Shown here in pieces: positions 1 to 8,302 of a stretch of DNA of 64,000 bases. The notes beneath the pieces are model-generated. The model was not told the DNA's origin. It searched no databases and saw only the letters and a list, made by a program, of their open reading frames with translations. Source of the stretch: Clostridiales bacterium (lineage in GTDB: Bacteria; Bacillota; Clostridia; Peptostreptococcales; Anaerovoracaceae); assembly GCA_012513435.1 (NCBI GenBank), contig JAAZCE010000017.1:1-64000 (forward strand), written 5' to 3'. Numbering within the stretch: the stretch's first letter is position 1; every line of letters begins with the position of its first letter. A program made the position numbers and the translations under genes.

Positions 1-35
1 GTCATGCGTAGGTTCGAATCCTGCTACCCCAGCCA
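1..35 (+). tRNA. tRNA-Gln, 3' part only (cut by window edge)
   Basis: Only the T-arm (stem GTAGG/CCTGC around TTCGAAT), the 3' acceptor strand TACCCCA, discriminator G and encoded CCA are inside the window. The missing 5' strand would read TGGGGTA, the usual start of bacterial tRNA-Gln, and G73 also fits Gln. The anticodon is not visible, so identity is an inference. Confidence 0.7.
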
Positions 36-39
36 ATAT

Positions 40-115
40 GACCCATTAGCTCAGTTGGCAGAGCACTTGACTTTTAATCAAGGTGTCCGGAGTTCGAATC
101 TCCGATGGGTCACCA
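40..115 (+). tRNA. tRNA-Lys (anticodon TTT)
   Basis: Complete cloverleaf with acceptor GACCCAT/ATGGGTC, D-arm AGCTCAGTTGG, anticodon stem CTTGA/TCAAG around loop CTTTTAA, T-loop TTCGAAT, and encoded CCA. The anticodon TTT assigns lysine. It is second in an array of eight tRNA genes. Confidence 0.96.
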
Positions 116-172
116 AATAACGGCTTGGGGACATCTGGATGGTAGGAGTTGAATTTTAATAATGAAGCATGA

Positions 173-261
173 GGAGAGGTGTCCGAGTGGTTTAAGGAGC
201 TGGTCTTGAAAACCAGTGACTCCGAAAGGGGCCGTGGGTTCGAATCCCACCCTCTCCGCCA
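173..261 (+). tRNA. tRNA-Ser (anticodon TGA)
   Basis: Class II tRNA with acceptor GGAGAGG/CCTCTCC, anticodon stem CTGGT/ACCAG around CTTGAAA, a long variable arm (GACTCCGAAAGGGGC), T-loop TTCGAAT, G73 and encoded CCA. Its last 22 nt including TAA after the CCA (243-264) are repeated exactly at 394-415. Confidence 0.96.
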
Positions 262-264
262 TAA

Positions 265-415
265 TAAAAAAGAGGGGGATTCGGAGCCGAAAGGGTTCGA
301 GCGTCACGAGAAAGCCCGGTGGGCTTTCGAGGAGTGAGAAGTTCAAGCCGACCGTAGGGGAGGCACAGAACGGCAGGTGCTTGCACCTGTGTAAATCCCA
401 CCCTCTCCGCCATAA
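265..415 (+). repeat. 151-bp structured insert ending in a copy of the tRNA-Ser 3' end
   Basis: The 22 nt at 243-264 (T-arm 3' side, acceptor strand, CCA, TAA) recur without mismatch at 394-415, so a 151-bp unit separates tRNA-Ser(TGA) from its duplicated end. Inside are three perfect hairpins: TTCGG/CCGAA at 280-291, GAAAGCCC/GGGCTTTC at 310-328, and CAGGTG/CACCTG at 374-389. GGGATT (276-281) can pair with AATCCC (394-399), and AGAGG (271-275) with CCTCT further 3', closing a multi-branched, tRNA-like fold that ends in CCA. No integrase is nearby. It could be a remnant of tRNA-targeted integration, a decayed tRNA-Ser copy, or a structured RNA processed with the tRNA transcript; the sequence alone does not decide. 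Confidence 0.6.
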
Positions 416-424
416 GCCATAATT

Positions 425-515
425 GGAGAAGTACTCAAGAGGCTAAAGAGGACGGTTTGCTAAATCGTTAGGGTTCGCAAGGGCCGCATGGGTTCGAATC
501 CCATCTTCTCCGCCA
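425..515 (+). tRNA. tRNA-Ser (anticodon GCT)
   Basis: Class II tRNA with acceptor GGAGAAG/CTTCTCC, anticodon stem ACGGT/ATCGT around TTGCTAA, a long variable arm, T-loop TTCGAAT and encoded CCA. The anticodon GCT reads AGC/AGT serine codons, complementing the TGA isoacceptor upstream. Confidence 0.95.
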
Positions 516-521
516 CATTGT

Positions 522-597
<76 letters not shown>

Positions 598-611
598 TTT
601 GCAATAGATAC

Positions 612-688
612 CGGGGTGTAGCGCAGCTTGGTAGCGCAACTGGTTTGGGACCAGTGGGCCGCGGGTTCAAATCCTGCCACCCCGACCA
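612..688 (+). tRNA. tRNA-Pro (anticodon TGG)
   Basis: Acceptor CGGGGTG/CACCCCG, anticodon stem CTGGT/ACCAG around TTTGGGA, T-loop TTCAAAT and encoded CCA. The anticodon TGG assigns proline. Confidence 0.95.
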
Positions 689-693
689 TTTTT

Positions 694-753
694 ACAAAAT
701 GGGTAACGCGTCTTCGGCATTTCAGCAGCATGGTAGTTGCTGTCCCATTTTAC
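694..753 (+). other. Nested hairpin between tRNA-Pro and tRNA-Met
   Basis: AAAATGGG (696-703) can pair with CCCATTTT (744-751), enclosing a second stem CAGCA/TGCTG around the middle of the spacer. There is no T-tract after it, so it is not an ordinary terminator. It may serve as a processing structure in the tRNA precursor; this role is inferred. Confidence 0.4.
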
Positions 754-777
754 AAAGCAGCTGAGGTTGCGTAAAGT

Positions 778-854
778 GGGCCATTAGCTCAGTTGGTCAG
801 AGCGTCCGGCTCATAACCGGCAGGTCCGGGGTTCAAGTCCCTGATGGCCCACCA
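778..854 (+). tRNA. tRNA with CAT anticodon (elongator Met, or Ile-2)
   Basis: Acceptor GGGCCAT/ATGGCCC, D-arm AGCTCAGTTGG, anticodon stem CCGG/CCGG around CTCATAA, T-loop TTCAAGT and encoded CCA. The first base pair is G-C and the anticodon stem lacks the GGG/CCC of initiators, so it is not tRNA-fMet. A CAT anticodon is shared by elongator Met and lysidine-modified Ile-2, which I cannot separate with certainty by eye. Confidence 0.85.
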
Positions 855-874
855 TAAAATAGTATAAGTAGTTT

Positions 875-950
875 GCCCAGATAGCTCAGTTGGTAGAGCA
901 GGGGACTGAAAATCCCCGTGTCCTTGGTTCGATTCCGAGTCTGGGCACCA
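875..950 (+). tRNA. tRNA-Phe (anticodon GAA)
   Basis: Acceptor GCCCAGA/TCTGGGC, anticodon stem GGGGA/TCCCC around CTGAAAA, T-loop TTCGATT, encoded CCA. It is the last tRNA of the array; no clear intrinsic terminator follows. Confidence 0.95.
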
Positions 951-1037
951 CTTATTTATAAAAGATAATCTCTTGCTGACATTGTCCGAGGGGTTATTTT
1001 TTTGTCGTAAAAAGGCGATAAAAAATCATTCTGATAC

Positions 1038-1066
1038 TTGGAGCTGCATATGATATAGTGTAGAAT
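1038..1066 (+). promoter_or_regulatory. Sigma-A-type promoter for the small membrane protein
   Basis: TTGGAG (1038-1043), 17-nt spacer, TAGAAT (1061-1066), followed by a ribosome site AGGGGGA before the ATG at 1098. Match to consensus is good but unproven. Confidence 0.55.
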
Positions 1067-1097
1067 AGAATCAGAGATTGATTAGGGGGATAAGCAT

Positions 1098-1517
1098 ATG
1101 GAGCATCTGGCTGTTTTCAGCGCGGCGATGCTTCCTACTATGGGTATGTGGGAAAGCATACCTATAGGACCGGATGTAGGTTTGTCTTTGAAACAGACTT
1201 ATTTTGTGGCGCTTTTGGGGAGCATGCTACCTATACCGTTTTTGATGGCTGTTTTATACGAAATCACCGGCAAGCTGTGGGAGCTTCAGCCACCAAACAC
1301 ATTGCAGCTTGCAGGCTCAATGGTCCAGGGACTGACTAACAGGGAAACAGTGGTGCTGGTAATAACGGCGATACCCTGCTTTACGGCCAATGTATGGGTG
1401 GGAGCTCTGGCTGCGGCACTGATGAAGGTGTCCATAAGAAAAGCCATGCCGATAATCGCTATGGGTGACATAATTGCAGGATTGATAATAATTATTCTAT
1501 CAGGGAATATGACTTAA
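1098..1517 (+). CDS. Small membrane protein, possibly small multidrug export family (COG2426-like)
   Basis: 139-residue hydrophobic protein with an N-terminal loop carrying ESIPIGPDVGL. It has three clear membrane segments at about residues 33-58 (with SMLPIPF), 83-108 and 113-137. The IPxG motif followed by a membrane segment with a LPxPF turn resembles the Sm_multidrug_ex family, whose members are usually around 150-160 residues. The family call is made by eye and is tentative; transport function within that family is itself poorly established. It has its own promoter, an AGGGGGA ribosome site, and is followed 25 nt later by tdk. Confidence 0.5.
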   Translation: MEHLAVFSAAMLPTMGMWESIPIGPDVGLSLKQTYFVALLGSMLPIPFLMAVLYEITGKLWELQPPNTLQLAGSMVQGLTNRETVVLVITAIPCFTANVWVGALAAALMKVSIRKAMPIIAMGDIIAGLIIIILSGNMT

Positions 1518-1542
1518 ACATAACAGGAAGAAGGAAATCACT

Positions 1543-2127
1543 ATGGCACAATTATATTACAGATACAGCACTATGAACGCAGGCAAATCCATCGAAGTAA
1601 TCAAGGTGGCCTACAATTATGAGGAACGTGGCAAGAGGGTTCTGGCTCTCGTTCCGGGAGTTGACGATAGATACGGTAAAGGTAAAATAACGTCCAGAGT
1701 CGGACTGCAGAGGGATGCCATGACTGTGGGTGAGGATACCAATATACTTGAGTTGTTCATGAGAGAAAACGAGATGAAACAAGTGGATTGTGTGGTCATA
1801 GACGAATGTCAGTTTCTTAAGAGGCATCACGTTGAAGAACTGATAGAAATCGTCGACAGCTTTGACGTGCCAGTTCTTGCTTATGGCCTTAAAAACGATT
1901 TTAAGAATGAACTCTTTGAAGGCTCATACTATATGCTCATATACGCCGATAAGATTGAGGAAATAAAGACTATATGCTGGTGCGGCAAGAAGGCCACTAT
2001 GGTAGCCAGAGTCGTAGACGGCAAATTTGTCAAAAGCGGCGAGCAGATAATTATAGGCGGAGATGATATGTACGTTTCCCTTTGCAGGAAGCATTACAAC
2101 GAGGGCAGGCTGGGACCGAAGGAATAG
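1543..2127 (+). CDS. tdk: Thymidine kinase (type II, TK1-like)
   Basis: Phosphorylates thymidine to dTMP with ATP in pyrimidine salvage. The 194-residue protein has the P-loop STMNAGKS at residues 9-16 and the catalytic DECQF with Glu88. A structural zinc site is suggested by CWC near residues 145-147 and CRKH near 181-184. Length matches the family. The start has an AGAAGGA ribosome site. It lies just downstream of the small membrane protein and converges with the minus-strand radical SAM gene, with a single base between the two stop codons. Identification is secure. Confidence 0.95.
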   Translation: MAQLYYRYSTMNAGKSIEVIKVAYNYEERGKRVLALVPGVDDRYGKGKITSRVGLQRDAMTVGEDTNILELFMRENEMKQVDCVVIDECQFLKRHHVEELIEIVDSFDVPVLAYGLKNDFKNELFEGSYYMLIYADKIEEIKTICWCGKKATMVARVVDGKFVKSGEQIIIGGDDMYVSLCRKHYNEGRLGPKE

Positions 2128-2128
2128 T

Positions 2129-3040
2129 CTAAAGCTCCAGGGACTTGCCCTGCCACGTATTTCTTTCCTTCAACTCCTTGTGGATGCCGTTTAGTATGGT
2201 TCTCTTCCTGTAGCTCCAGGCAGGAGCTATAAGGGTTGAACGAGGAGCATCGCCAGATATTCTGTGAAGAACAATTTCCGGCGGTATGATTTCAATAGCT
2301 GCAACAACCAGATCGATGTATTCATCAATGGAGCCAAAGGACACATAATCAGGATATTTTTGGGCCATAGGGCTGCCCTTGATCAGGTTGAGCATATGGA
2401 GTTTTAAGCCGAATATGTCTTTGCTACAGGCGTGGCTAATGGAATCCAGCATCATCTCTCTGTTTTCACCGGGAAGACCAAGTATAAGGTGGGTGACGAC
2501 AGGGATATTTTTTTGTAGAAGCTTGTCCAAGGCTTTGTCATAGTCGCTTACTGTATAGCACAGATTCATGTCCGAGGCGGTCTTGCTGTGAATGCTTTGC
2601 AGACCCAGCTCTATCCACATGAAATGCTTTTTCTTTATTTCGCAGAGAAGCTCAAGCACCTCACCGGAGATACAGTCAGGCCTTGTGGCTATGGCGATTC
2701 CCAGCACCTGAGGATGGTTAAGAGCAGCATAGTACTTTTGGCGAAGCTCATCTACAGGAGCGTAGGTGTTAGTATGGCTCTGAAAGTAGGCAATATACTT
2801 GGCATTGGGCCACTTCTGCGACAGAAGACATATCTGGTCCTCAATAGTTGAGGCCATATCCCCGGAGCCTGCGGCAGAGCAAAACAAACATCCTCCTGTG
2901 CCCTTGCTGCCGTCTCTGTTGGGACAGGTGAATCCACCGTCGATGGACAGCTTGACAACTTTGCTGTCAAATCTGTTTTTTAAATATGTGCTTATGGTGT
3001 TTACCCTGAGCTGCTGCCCGTCAGACCTGTCAAAGATCAT
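2129..3040 (-). CDS. Radical SAM protein, YhcC family (TIGR01212-like)
   Basis: 303 residues. The Fe-S binding motif is unusually spaced, C39-x11-C51-x2-C54 (CPNRDGSKGTGGCLFC), which is the hallmark of the YhcC/TIGR01212 radical SAM group. A SAM-binding region and a barrel follow (LGLQSIHS, THLILGLPGE). The molecular substrate of this group is not well established; a role in RNA or sulfur metabolism has been suggested, so no reaction is assigned. The start ATG at 3040 has AAGGAG 8 nt upstream on the minus strand. The gene is divergent from queH and convergent with tdk. Confidence 0.88.
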   Translation of the reverse strand: MIFDRSDGQQLRVNTISTYLKNRFDSKVVKLSIDGGFTCPNRDGSKGTGGCLFCSAAGSGDMASTIEDQICLLSQKWPNAKYIAYFQSHTNTYAPVDELRQKYYAALNHPQVLGIAIATRPDCISGEVLELLCEIKKKHFMWIELGLQSIHSKTASDMNLCYTVSDYDKALDKLLQKNIPVVTHLILGLPGENREMMLDSISHACSKDIFGLKLHMLNLIKGSPMAQKYPDYVSFGSIDEYIDLVVAAIEIIPPEIVLHRISGDAPRSTLIAPAWSYRKRTILNGIHKELKERNTWQGKSLEL

Positions 3041-3050
3041 GGATATCTCC

Positions 3051-3079
3051 TTTGCATAGACTTGTTTTTATGATATAAT
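3051..3079 (+). promoter_or_regulatory. Promoter upstream of queH
   Basis: TTTGCA (3051-3056), 17 nt, TATAAT (3074-3079) preceded by TGA, giving an extended -10. It sits in the divergent spacer between the radical SAM gene and queH. Confidence 0.55.
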
Positions 3080-3131
3080 AAACCGTTAAGATTATATAGT
3101 TGTATTATACATTTTTTTTGGGAGAAATGGA

Positions 3132-3776
3132 ATGGATTCTCAAGTCTTTTGTTACGGCCCACAAGGGGGCAGAGATATGTCAAACAGTAGATTTGATGAG
3201 ACGGTTCAGAAACCGTCCCTTCTTTTACATAGCTGCTGCGGCCCGTGCAGTTCCTCTGTGGTGGAGAGGCTGGCGGAGGAGTTCAGGATAACCATCTTCT
3301 TCTACAATCCTTGCATAACCGATGAGGCAGAATACCAAAAAAGGCGAAGCTCTCAGCTCAAGTTCATAGGAAGGTTTAACGAAGAAAACATGGGCAAGGG
3401 CATGGTGTTCTTTAAAGAAACGGACTACAGACCCAAGGATTTTTTTAACATAACCAAAGGTTTTGAAGAAGCTGCGGAGGGCGGGAAGAGATGTAGCATT
3501 TGTTTCAGACAGCGCCTTGAAAAAACAGCTGAGACTGCAAGGCTTATGGGGTATGACTACTTCGGAACGACGCTTACCGTAAGCCCCCATAAGAACAATG
3601 ACGTGATTTCAGAAATAGGAAGAAAGCTTGCACTGAAGTACGGCCTGTCATTTTTAGACCGGGATTTTAAGAAGAAGGACGGTTTTAAGCGTTCCATAGA
3701 GCTTTCAAAAAGATACGAGCTATACCGACAAAATTATTGCGGTTGCATATATTCAAAAAGAGTAGGAGACAAATAA
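3132..3776 (+). CDS. queH: Epoxyqueuosine reductase QueH
   Basis: Catalyses the last step of queuosine tRNA modification, reducing epoxyqueuosine to queuosine in the cytoplasm; QueH is the non-cobalamin alternative to QueG. The 214-residue protein shows [12 protein letters not shown] (Cys35, Cys36, Cys39), [36 protein letters not shown] and a C-terminal YCGCIYSKR, all characteristic of the former DUF208 family. ATG 3132 has GGGAG 7 nt upstream; an internal ATG at 3177 is possible but has a weaker site. It is followed one base later by asnA. Confidence 0.93.
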   Translation: MDSQVFCYGPQGGRDMSNSRFDETVQKPSLLLHSCCGPCSSSVVERLAEEFRITIFFYNPCITDEAEYQKRRSSQLKFIGRFNEENMGKGMVFFKETDYRPKDFFNITKGFEEAAEGGKRCSICFRQRLEKTAETARLMGYDYFGTTLTVSPHKNNDVISEIGRKLALKYGLSFLDRDFKKKDGFKRSIELSKRYELYRQNYCGCIYSKRVGDK

Positions 3777-3777
3777 A

Positions 3778-4788
3778 ATGGGAAAACTATTGATTCCGGA
3801 AGGTTATACGCCTGTCATCAACTACATGGAAAGTCAAAGAGCAATAAAAAAGATAAAGGACTTTTTTGAGCAGGAGCTGGCCTACGGCCTGCAGCTGCGA
3901 AGAGTTTCGGCACCACTTTTCGTTGCGCCTGAAACAGGCCTCAACGACAACCTTAATGGGGTGGAGAGAACGGTAAATTTTACGGTAAAGGATATGGCGG
4001 AAAAGGAAGTGGAAATCGTACAGTCTCTGGCTAAGTGGAAGCGCATGGCTTTGGGAAAGTATAGGTTTGAACCCAACACCGGCCTTTATACGGATATGAA
4101 CGCTATCAGAAGAGACGAAGAGCTTGATAACCTTCACTCTATATATGTGGATCAGTGGGATTGGGAAAAGGTGATAACCAAGCAGAACAGAACCCAAGAG
4201 TATCTCAGAGCTACGGTTGAGTCCCTTTACATGGCCCTTAAAAATCTCAACGATTACGTGAACAGACTTTACAGGAATCTGAGAACGGACCTGCCTAACG
4301 AAATATTTTTCATCACTTCTCAGGAGCTTGAGGATATGTATCCTGATAAGACTTCTAAGGAGAGGGAAGATGCCATAGCTAAAGACAGGCGGGCCGTATT
4401 CATAGAAAAGATAGGAGGAGTCCTCAAGTCGGGAGAAAAGCACGATGGGAGAGCGCCAGACTACGACGATTGGGAGCTAAACGGAGATATTATCCTCTGG
4501 AACGATGTACTGGAACGCATCTTTGAAATATCCTCTATGGGAATAAGGGTAGACGAAGAAGCTATGGATAGGCAGCTGAGAATCGCAGTGGCTGATGACA
4601 GAAGGGATCTTGAATTTCATAAAATGATATTAGAGGGCAAGCTTCCATACACCATCGGAGGTGGCATAGGACAGAGCAGACTTTGCATGTATTTCCTGAG
4701 AAAGGCTCACATAGGTGAGGTGCAGGCATCGGTATGGTCGGAGAAGATGATAAAGGATTGCGGCGAGAATAATATTTTCTTGCTGTAA
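3778..4788 (+). CDS. asnA: Aspartate-ammonia ligase (asparagine synthetase A)
   Basis: Makes asparagine from aspartate, ammonia and ATP; it is the ammonia-dependent, class II aminoacyl-tRNA-synthetase-like enzyme rather than the glutamine-dependent AsnB. The 336 residues match the family length (E. coli AsnA 330). Recognisable blocks are [63 protein letters not shown] and the C-terminal [14 protein letters not shown]. It begins one base after the queH stop, so the two are probably co-transcribed. Confidence 0.96.
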   Translation: MGKLLIPEGYTPVINYMESQRAIKKIKDFFEQELAYGLQLRRVSAPLFVAPETGLNDNLNGVERTVNFTVKDMAEKEVEIVQSLAKWKRMALGKYRFEPNTGLYTDMNAIRRDEELDNLHSIYVDQWDWEKVITKQNRTQEYLRATVESLYMALKNLNDYVNRLYRNLRTDLPNEIFFITSQELEDMYPDKTSKEREDAIAKDRRAVFIEKIGGVLKSGEKHDGRAPDYDDWELNGDIILWNDVLERIFEISSMGIRVDEEAMDRQLRIAVADDRRDLEFHKMILEGKLPYTIGGGIGQSRLCMYFLRKAHIGEVQASVWSEKMIKDCGENNIFLL

Positions 4789-4811
4789 ATAGGAGATAGA
4801 GAAAATAATCA

Positions 4812-6836
4812 ATGAAGTATGTAAACCTTGTAATCGACAATAAAAGCGACAGCACAGACAGTTTTTATACATATGGTTGTGAGGATGACAGCGTATCTGT
4901 GGGCAGCAAGGTTTATGTTCCTTTTGCAAGAGGGAACAGGCTGAGAGAAGCCTATGTCATGTCCCTTACAGAGGATGTGGGTCAGGATATGCTGAAGAAA
5001 CTGAAGTTTGTTGAGAAGGTTGATGAGAATGTGGCCTTGACGGAGGAAATAATAAGAACCTGCATTTGGATGAAAAACAGATACCTTTGCAGGTATATAG
5101 ACGCTATAAACTGTTTTACGCCAGTAGGTGGCAAGGCGAAACGTGGGGAGAGAAAAAATCCCTTTGGAGAGAAGCAGGGAGAGGTGGCCGAAATAGACGA
5201 TTTGACCGGTCAGCAGAAGGATGCCCTTGAGAAAATAAATGCCGCGCTAAGGGTCAAAAGCCACGAAAGGTTTCTCATATACGGAGTTACGGGAAGCGGC
5301 AAGACTGAGATTTACATGAGAGCTGCATACGAAGCTCTTTCCGCGGAAAGAACCGCCATAGTTCTGGTACCTGAGATTTCCTTGACGGGACAGATAATCG
5401 ACCGGTTCATAGGCAAGTTCGGGAATGAGAAGATTGCTGTTCTTCACAGCAGATTATCTGCGGGAGAAAGGTACGACCAGTGGCAGAAGATAAAAAGGGG
5501 GGAGGTAAGGATAGTAATTGGGGCTCGCTCCGCTGTCTTTGCACCTCTTGAGAATATAGGGCTCATAGTCATAGACGAGGAACACGAGTCCACATACAAA
5601 TCAGACCATACGCCTAAGTATGATACCGTTGAAGTCGCTCTTAAACGCGCCCGCGACGATGCCCATAAGGGTGTGCTGCTTCTGGGCAGCGCTACTCCAT
5701 CGGTGGTTACATATAATCGTGGAGAGGAAGGCCTTTTCAAGATACTAAAGCTTACGGAAAGATACAACAAGGTGCAAATGCCCAAAGTTTCTATAGTAGA
5801 CATGAGGGAAGAGCTTAAAAAGGGGAATAAGACCATAGTAAGTAATGCCCTCTACCAAGGCATAAAGCATCAGCTTGAGGCGGGAAAGCAGGTAATGCTT
5901 TTTCTCAACAGGCGGGGATATTCTACATTCGTTTCATGCAGGGAATGCGGGTATGTTGCTAAATGTCCTCACTGCGGCGTTGCCCTTACATACCACAAGA
6001 AGGCCGGCAAGGCAATGTGCCATTACTGCGGCTACGATGAGCCTATCAGGAGGGTATGTCCTGAATGTGGCAGTAAGTATATAAGATTCTTCGGAACAGG
6101 CACAGAAAAGGTAGAGGAAACCATAGACTCACTATTTGAAGGATATAAATCAGAGCGCCTCGACCTGGACACGGTAAAGAAGAAAGGCGAACTGGAAAAA
6201 AAGCTGAAGGATTTCAAAACAGGCAAGACGAGAATACTCATAGGGACTCAGATTATAGCCAAAGGTCTGGACTTTAAGGACGTAGGCCTTGTAGGAATAG
6301 TTTCGGCAGATATATCCTTGAACATACCGGATTTCAGGTCACCGGAGAGAACGTTCCAGCTCATAACCCAGGCTGCCGGCAGGGCAGGCAGAGGTGATGA
6401 GATGGGCAATGTAGTGATACAAACCTATAACCCTGAACATTATTCGGTGGAGTATGCAGCAGCACAGGATTACGAAGGCTTTTACCATATGGAGAATCAG
6501 CTGAGAAAGTACATGGGATATCCTCCTTACAGTGATTTGTTCCAGATAGTGTTCATGGCCAAAGACGAGGAAGAGGCCAGGGCGGGAGCCAACAGCTGGT
6601 ATGGGCGTATAATGGATAAGATGAGCAGCGAAGACAGAGAGAATGTCTTTAAGCCTCAGGAAGCCTATATGAGCAGGATAAAGGAGACTTATAGATTTTC
6701 CATGCTTATCAAATGTCCCAAGGGCAAGCGAAATACATATTCGGGTATAATCGCTGCAATCAAAGATGAAGACAGAAAGAACCGCAGCAAAAATTATACG
6801 GCGGTAACGGATATTAATCCATACAGTTTTGTATAA
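4812..6836 (+). CDS. priA: Primosomal replication restart helicase PriA
   Basis: 3'-to-5' helicase that reloads the replisome at stalled forks. The 674-residue protein starts with a 3'-DNA-binding domain (about 1-100). It then shows Walker A GVTGSGKTE near residue 158, DEEH near 255 and the helicase motif GSATPSV. Four CxxC pairs follow at about residues 376-422 (CRECG, CPHCG, CHYCG, CPECG) for two zinc ions. QAAGRAGRG is motif VI. It is somewhat shorter than E. coli PriA (732), mostly in the linker after the N-terminal domain. It heads a run continuing into def and fmt. Confidence 0.95.
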   Translation: MKYVNLVIDNKSDSTDSFYTYGCEDDSVSVGSKVYVPFARGNRLREAYVMSLTEDVGQDMLKKLKFVEKVDENVALTEEIIRTCIWMKNRYLCRYIDAINCFTPVGGKAKRGERKNPFGEKQGEVAEIDDLTGQQKDALEKINAALRVKSHERFLIYGVTGSGKTEIYMRAAYEALSAERTAIVLVPEISLTGQIIDRFIGKFGNEKIAVLHSRLSAGERYDQWQKIKRGEVRIVIGARSAVFAPLENIGLIVIDEEHESTYKSDHTPKYDTVEVALKRARDDAHKGVLLLGSATPSVVTYNRGEEGLFKILKLTERYNKVQMPKVSIVDMREELKKGNKTIVSNALYQGIKHQLEAGKQVMLFLNRRGYSTFVSCRECGYVAKCPHCGVALTYHKKAGKAMCHYCGYDEPIRRVCPECGSKYIRFFGTGTEKVEETIDSLFEGYKSERLDLDTVKKKGELEKKLKDFKTGKTRILIGTQIIAKGLDFKDVGLVGIVSADISLNIPDFRSPERTFQLITQAAGRAGRGDEMGNVVIQTYNPEHYSVEYAAAQDYEGFYHMENQLRKYMGYPPYSDLFQIVFMAKDEEEARAGANSWYGRIMDKMSSEDRENVFKPQEAYMSRIKETYRFSMLIKCPKGKRNTYSGIIAAIKDEDRKNRSKNYTAVTDINPYSFV

Positions 6837-6873
6837 CGGCAGAAATCAGAAATAAGAAAGCAGGAGGAAAAGA

Positions 6874-7359
6874 ATGGCACTGAGGAACATAGTAGAAGAG
6901 GGAGACCCTATTCTCAGAAAGCATTGCAGAGAAGTAGATGAAGTGAACGACAGAATCAGAATGATTCTTGATGATATGGTTGAAACTATGAGGGAGGCTA
7001 ACGGCGTAGGTCTGGCTGCCCCTCAGATAGGCATAATCAGAAGAATGTTCGTGGCGAATCCGGATCCAGAAAGCGGCGAAGCCTATTATTTTGTCAACCC
7101 TGAGATAGAGTATCTGGAAGGAAGCCAGGAAAGTGAGGAAGGATGCTTGTCAGTTCCAGGCTGCATGGGCTTAGTTGAGAGGCCTGAAAAGGTGAAAATC
7201 AAAGGACTGGGCAGAGACGGACAGGAGCAGGAATATACTTTTGAAGGATTTCCGGCAATAGTCATATGTCACGAATTCGACCATTTGGAAGGCATACTAT
7301 ACACCGATAAAGCCAAAGAGATGTATGAAATAACCAATAACGAAGGGCAGGAAGAATGA
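6874..7359 (+). CDS. def: Peptide deformylase
   Basis: Removes the N-formyl group from nascent proteins. The 161-residue metalloenzyme carries the three signature motifs: GVGLAAPQIG, EGCLSVPG with metal ligand Cys91, and HEFDH with ligands His133 and His137 and catalytic Glu134. The start has AGGAGG. The 3' end overlaps fmt by 4 nt (ATGA), so deformylase and the enzyme that adds the formyl group to initiator tRNA are translationally coupled, as is common in bacteria. Confidence 0.97.
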   Translation: MALRNIVEEGDPILRKHCREVDEVNDRIRMILDDMVETMREANGVGLAAPQIGIIRRMFVANPDPESGEAYYFVNPEIEYLEGSQESEEGCLSVPGCMGLVERPEKVKIKGLGRDGQEQEYTFEGFPAIVICHEFDHLEGILYTDKAKEMYEITNNEGQEE

Positions 7360-8279
7360 AAGTAGTATTTATGGGAACCCCTGATTTTGCAGTGCCTTCC
7401 CTTGAAGAGCTGTACGAGGCGGGACATGAAATAGCATACGTGGTTACTCAGCCCGACGCTGTCAGAGACAGAGGCAGGGAATTGAAGTTTTCTCCTGTAA
7501 AGGAAAAGGCTCTCGCCCTTGGTCTTGAAGTTTTACAGCCTGAACGGGTCAGAGGAAATGAGGGATTCATGGACAGGATTAAGGCCTGCGGTGCGGATGC
7601 TATAGTCGTGGCGGCTTACGGGCAGATATTGCCTAAGGAGTTTCTCGATATACCGCCTCTTGGGTGTGTGAATGTTCACGGCTCGCTTTTGCCACGATTC
7701 AGAGGTGCGGCTCCTATTCAAAGAGCTATCATGGAAGGCGACAAGGAGACGGGGATAACCATAATGTTCATGGCAGAAGGAATTGATACAGGCGATATGC
7801 TGGCTAAAGAATCTACGCCTATAGGAAAGAAAACAGGTCAGCAGCTCCATGACGAGCTTGCGGTCATAGGTGCGAAACTGCTGGTTGAGACCCTTCCAAA
7901 GCTGGAAAATATCAAAGGAGAAAAGCAGAAGGACGAAGACCACACCTATGCTCCTATGATATCCAAGAAAGAAGGGCATGTAAATTTTGCAGGCAAGCCG
8001 GAGGAAATAGAAAGGCTTATAAGGGCTTTTGACCCGTGGCCGGGAGCTTACGCTTACATGGCGGATAAGATGATAAAATTCTGGAAAGCCCAAGTGCCGG
8101 GACAGAGTACTGATGCTGAGAATGGTACTGTTGTAGCTTTTTCGCCGGAGGGCCTAGACATAGCAGCAGGTGGCGAGATTCTCAGGATAACGGAAATTCA
8201 GGTTCCAGGCAAAAAAATAGTTGCCATAAAAGAATATTTAAAAGGTAATTCCATTGAAATTGGAACAGTTTTAATATAA
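7356..8279 (+). CDS. fmt: Methionyl-tRNA formyltransferase
   Basis: Transfers a formyl group from 10-formyl-tetrahydrofolate to Met-tRNAfMet. 307 residues, normal length. The N-terminal GART domain shows MKVVFMGTPDFAVPSLEEL and the catalytic block NVHGSLLPRFRGAAPIQRAI, with TGITIMFMAEGIDTGDML. A C-terminal tRNA-binding beta domain begins near residue 205. Starts inside the def stop codon. Confidence 0.97.
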   Translation: MKVVFMGTPDFAVPSLEELYEAGHEIAYVVTQPDAVRDRGRELKFSPVKEKALALGLEVLQPERVRGNEGFMDRIKACGADAIVVAAYGQILPKEFLDIPPLGCVNVHGSLLPRFRGAAPIQRAIMEGDKETGITIMFMAEGIDTGDMLAKESTPIGKKTGQQLHDELAVIGAKLLVETLPKLENIKGEKQKDEDHTYAPMISKKEGHVNFAGKPEEIERLIRAFDPWPGAYAYMADKMIKFWKAQVPGQSTDAENGTVVAFSPEGLDIAAGGEILRITEIQVPGKKIVAIKEYLKGNSIEIGTVLI

Positions 8280-8302
8280 AATTACAATCGTGAGGTGTTT
8301 TT

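Noticed and set aside
110..422. Overlapping open frames on both strands across tRNA-Ser (translations with ERVGFEPT, GGIRTHG and similar)
   Set aside because: These are translations of tRNA genes and their duplicated end. Such peptides are well-known spurious annotations and have no ribosome sites.
778..854. Initiator tRNA-fMet
   Set aside because: First base pair is G-C and the anticodon stem lacks the three G-C pairs of initiators.
3787..4443. 218-codon antisense frame within asnA
   Set aside because: Asn/Asp-rich coding on the plus strand creates it; no ribosome site, and asnA is certain.
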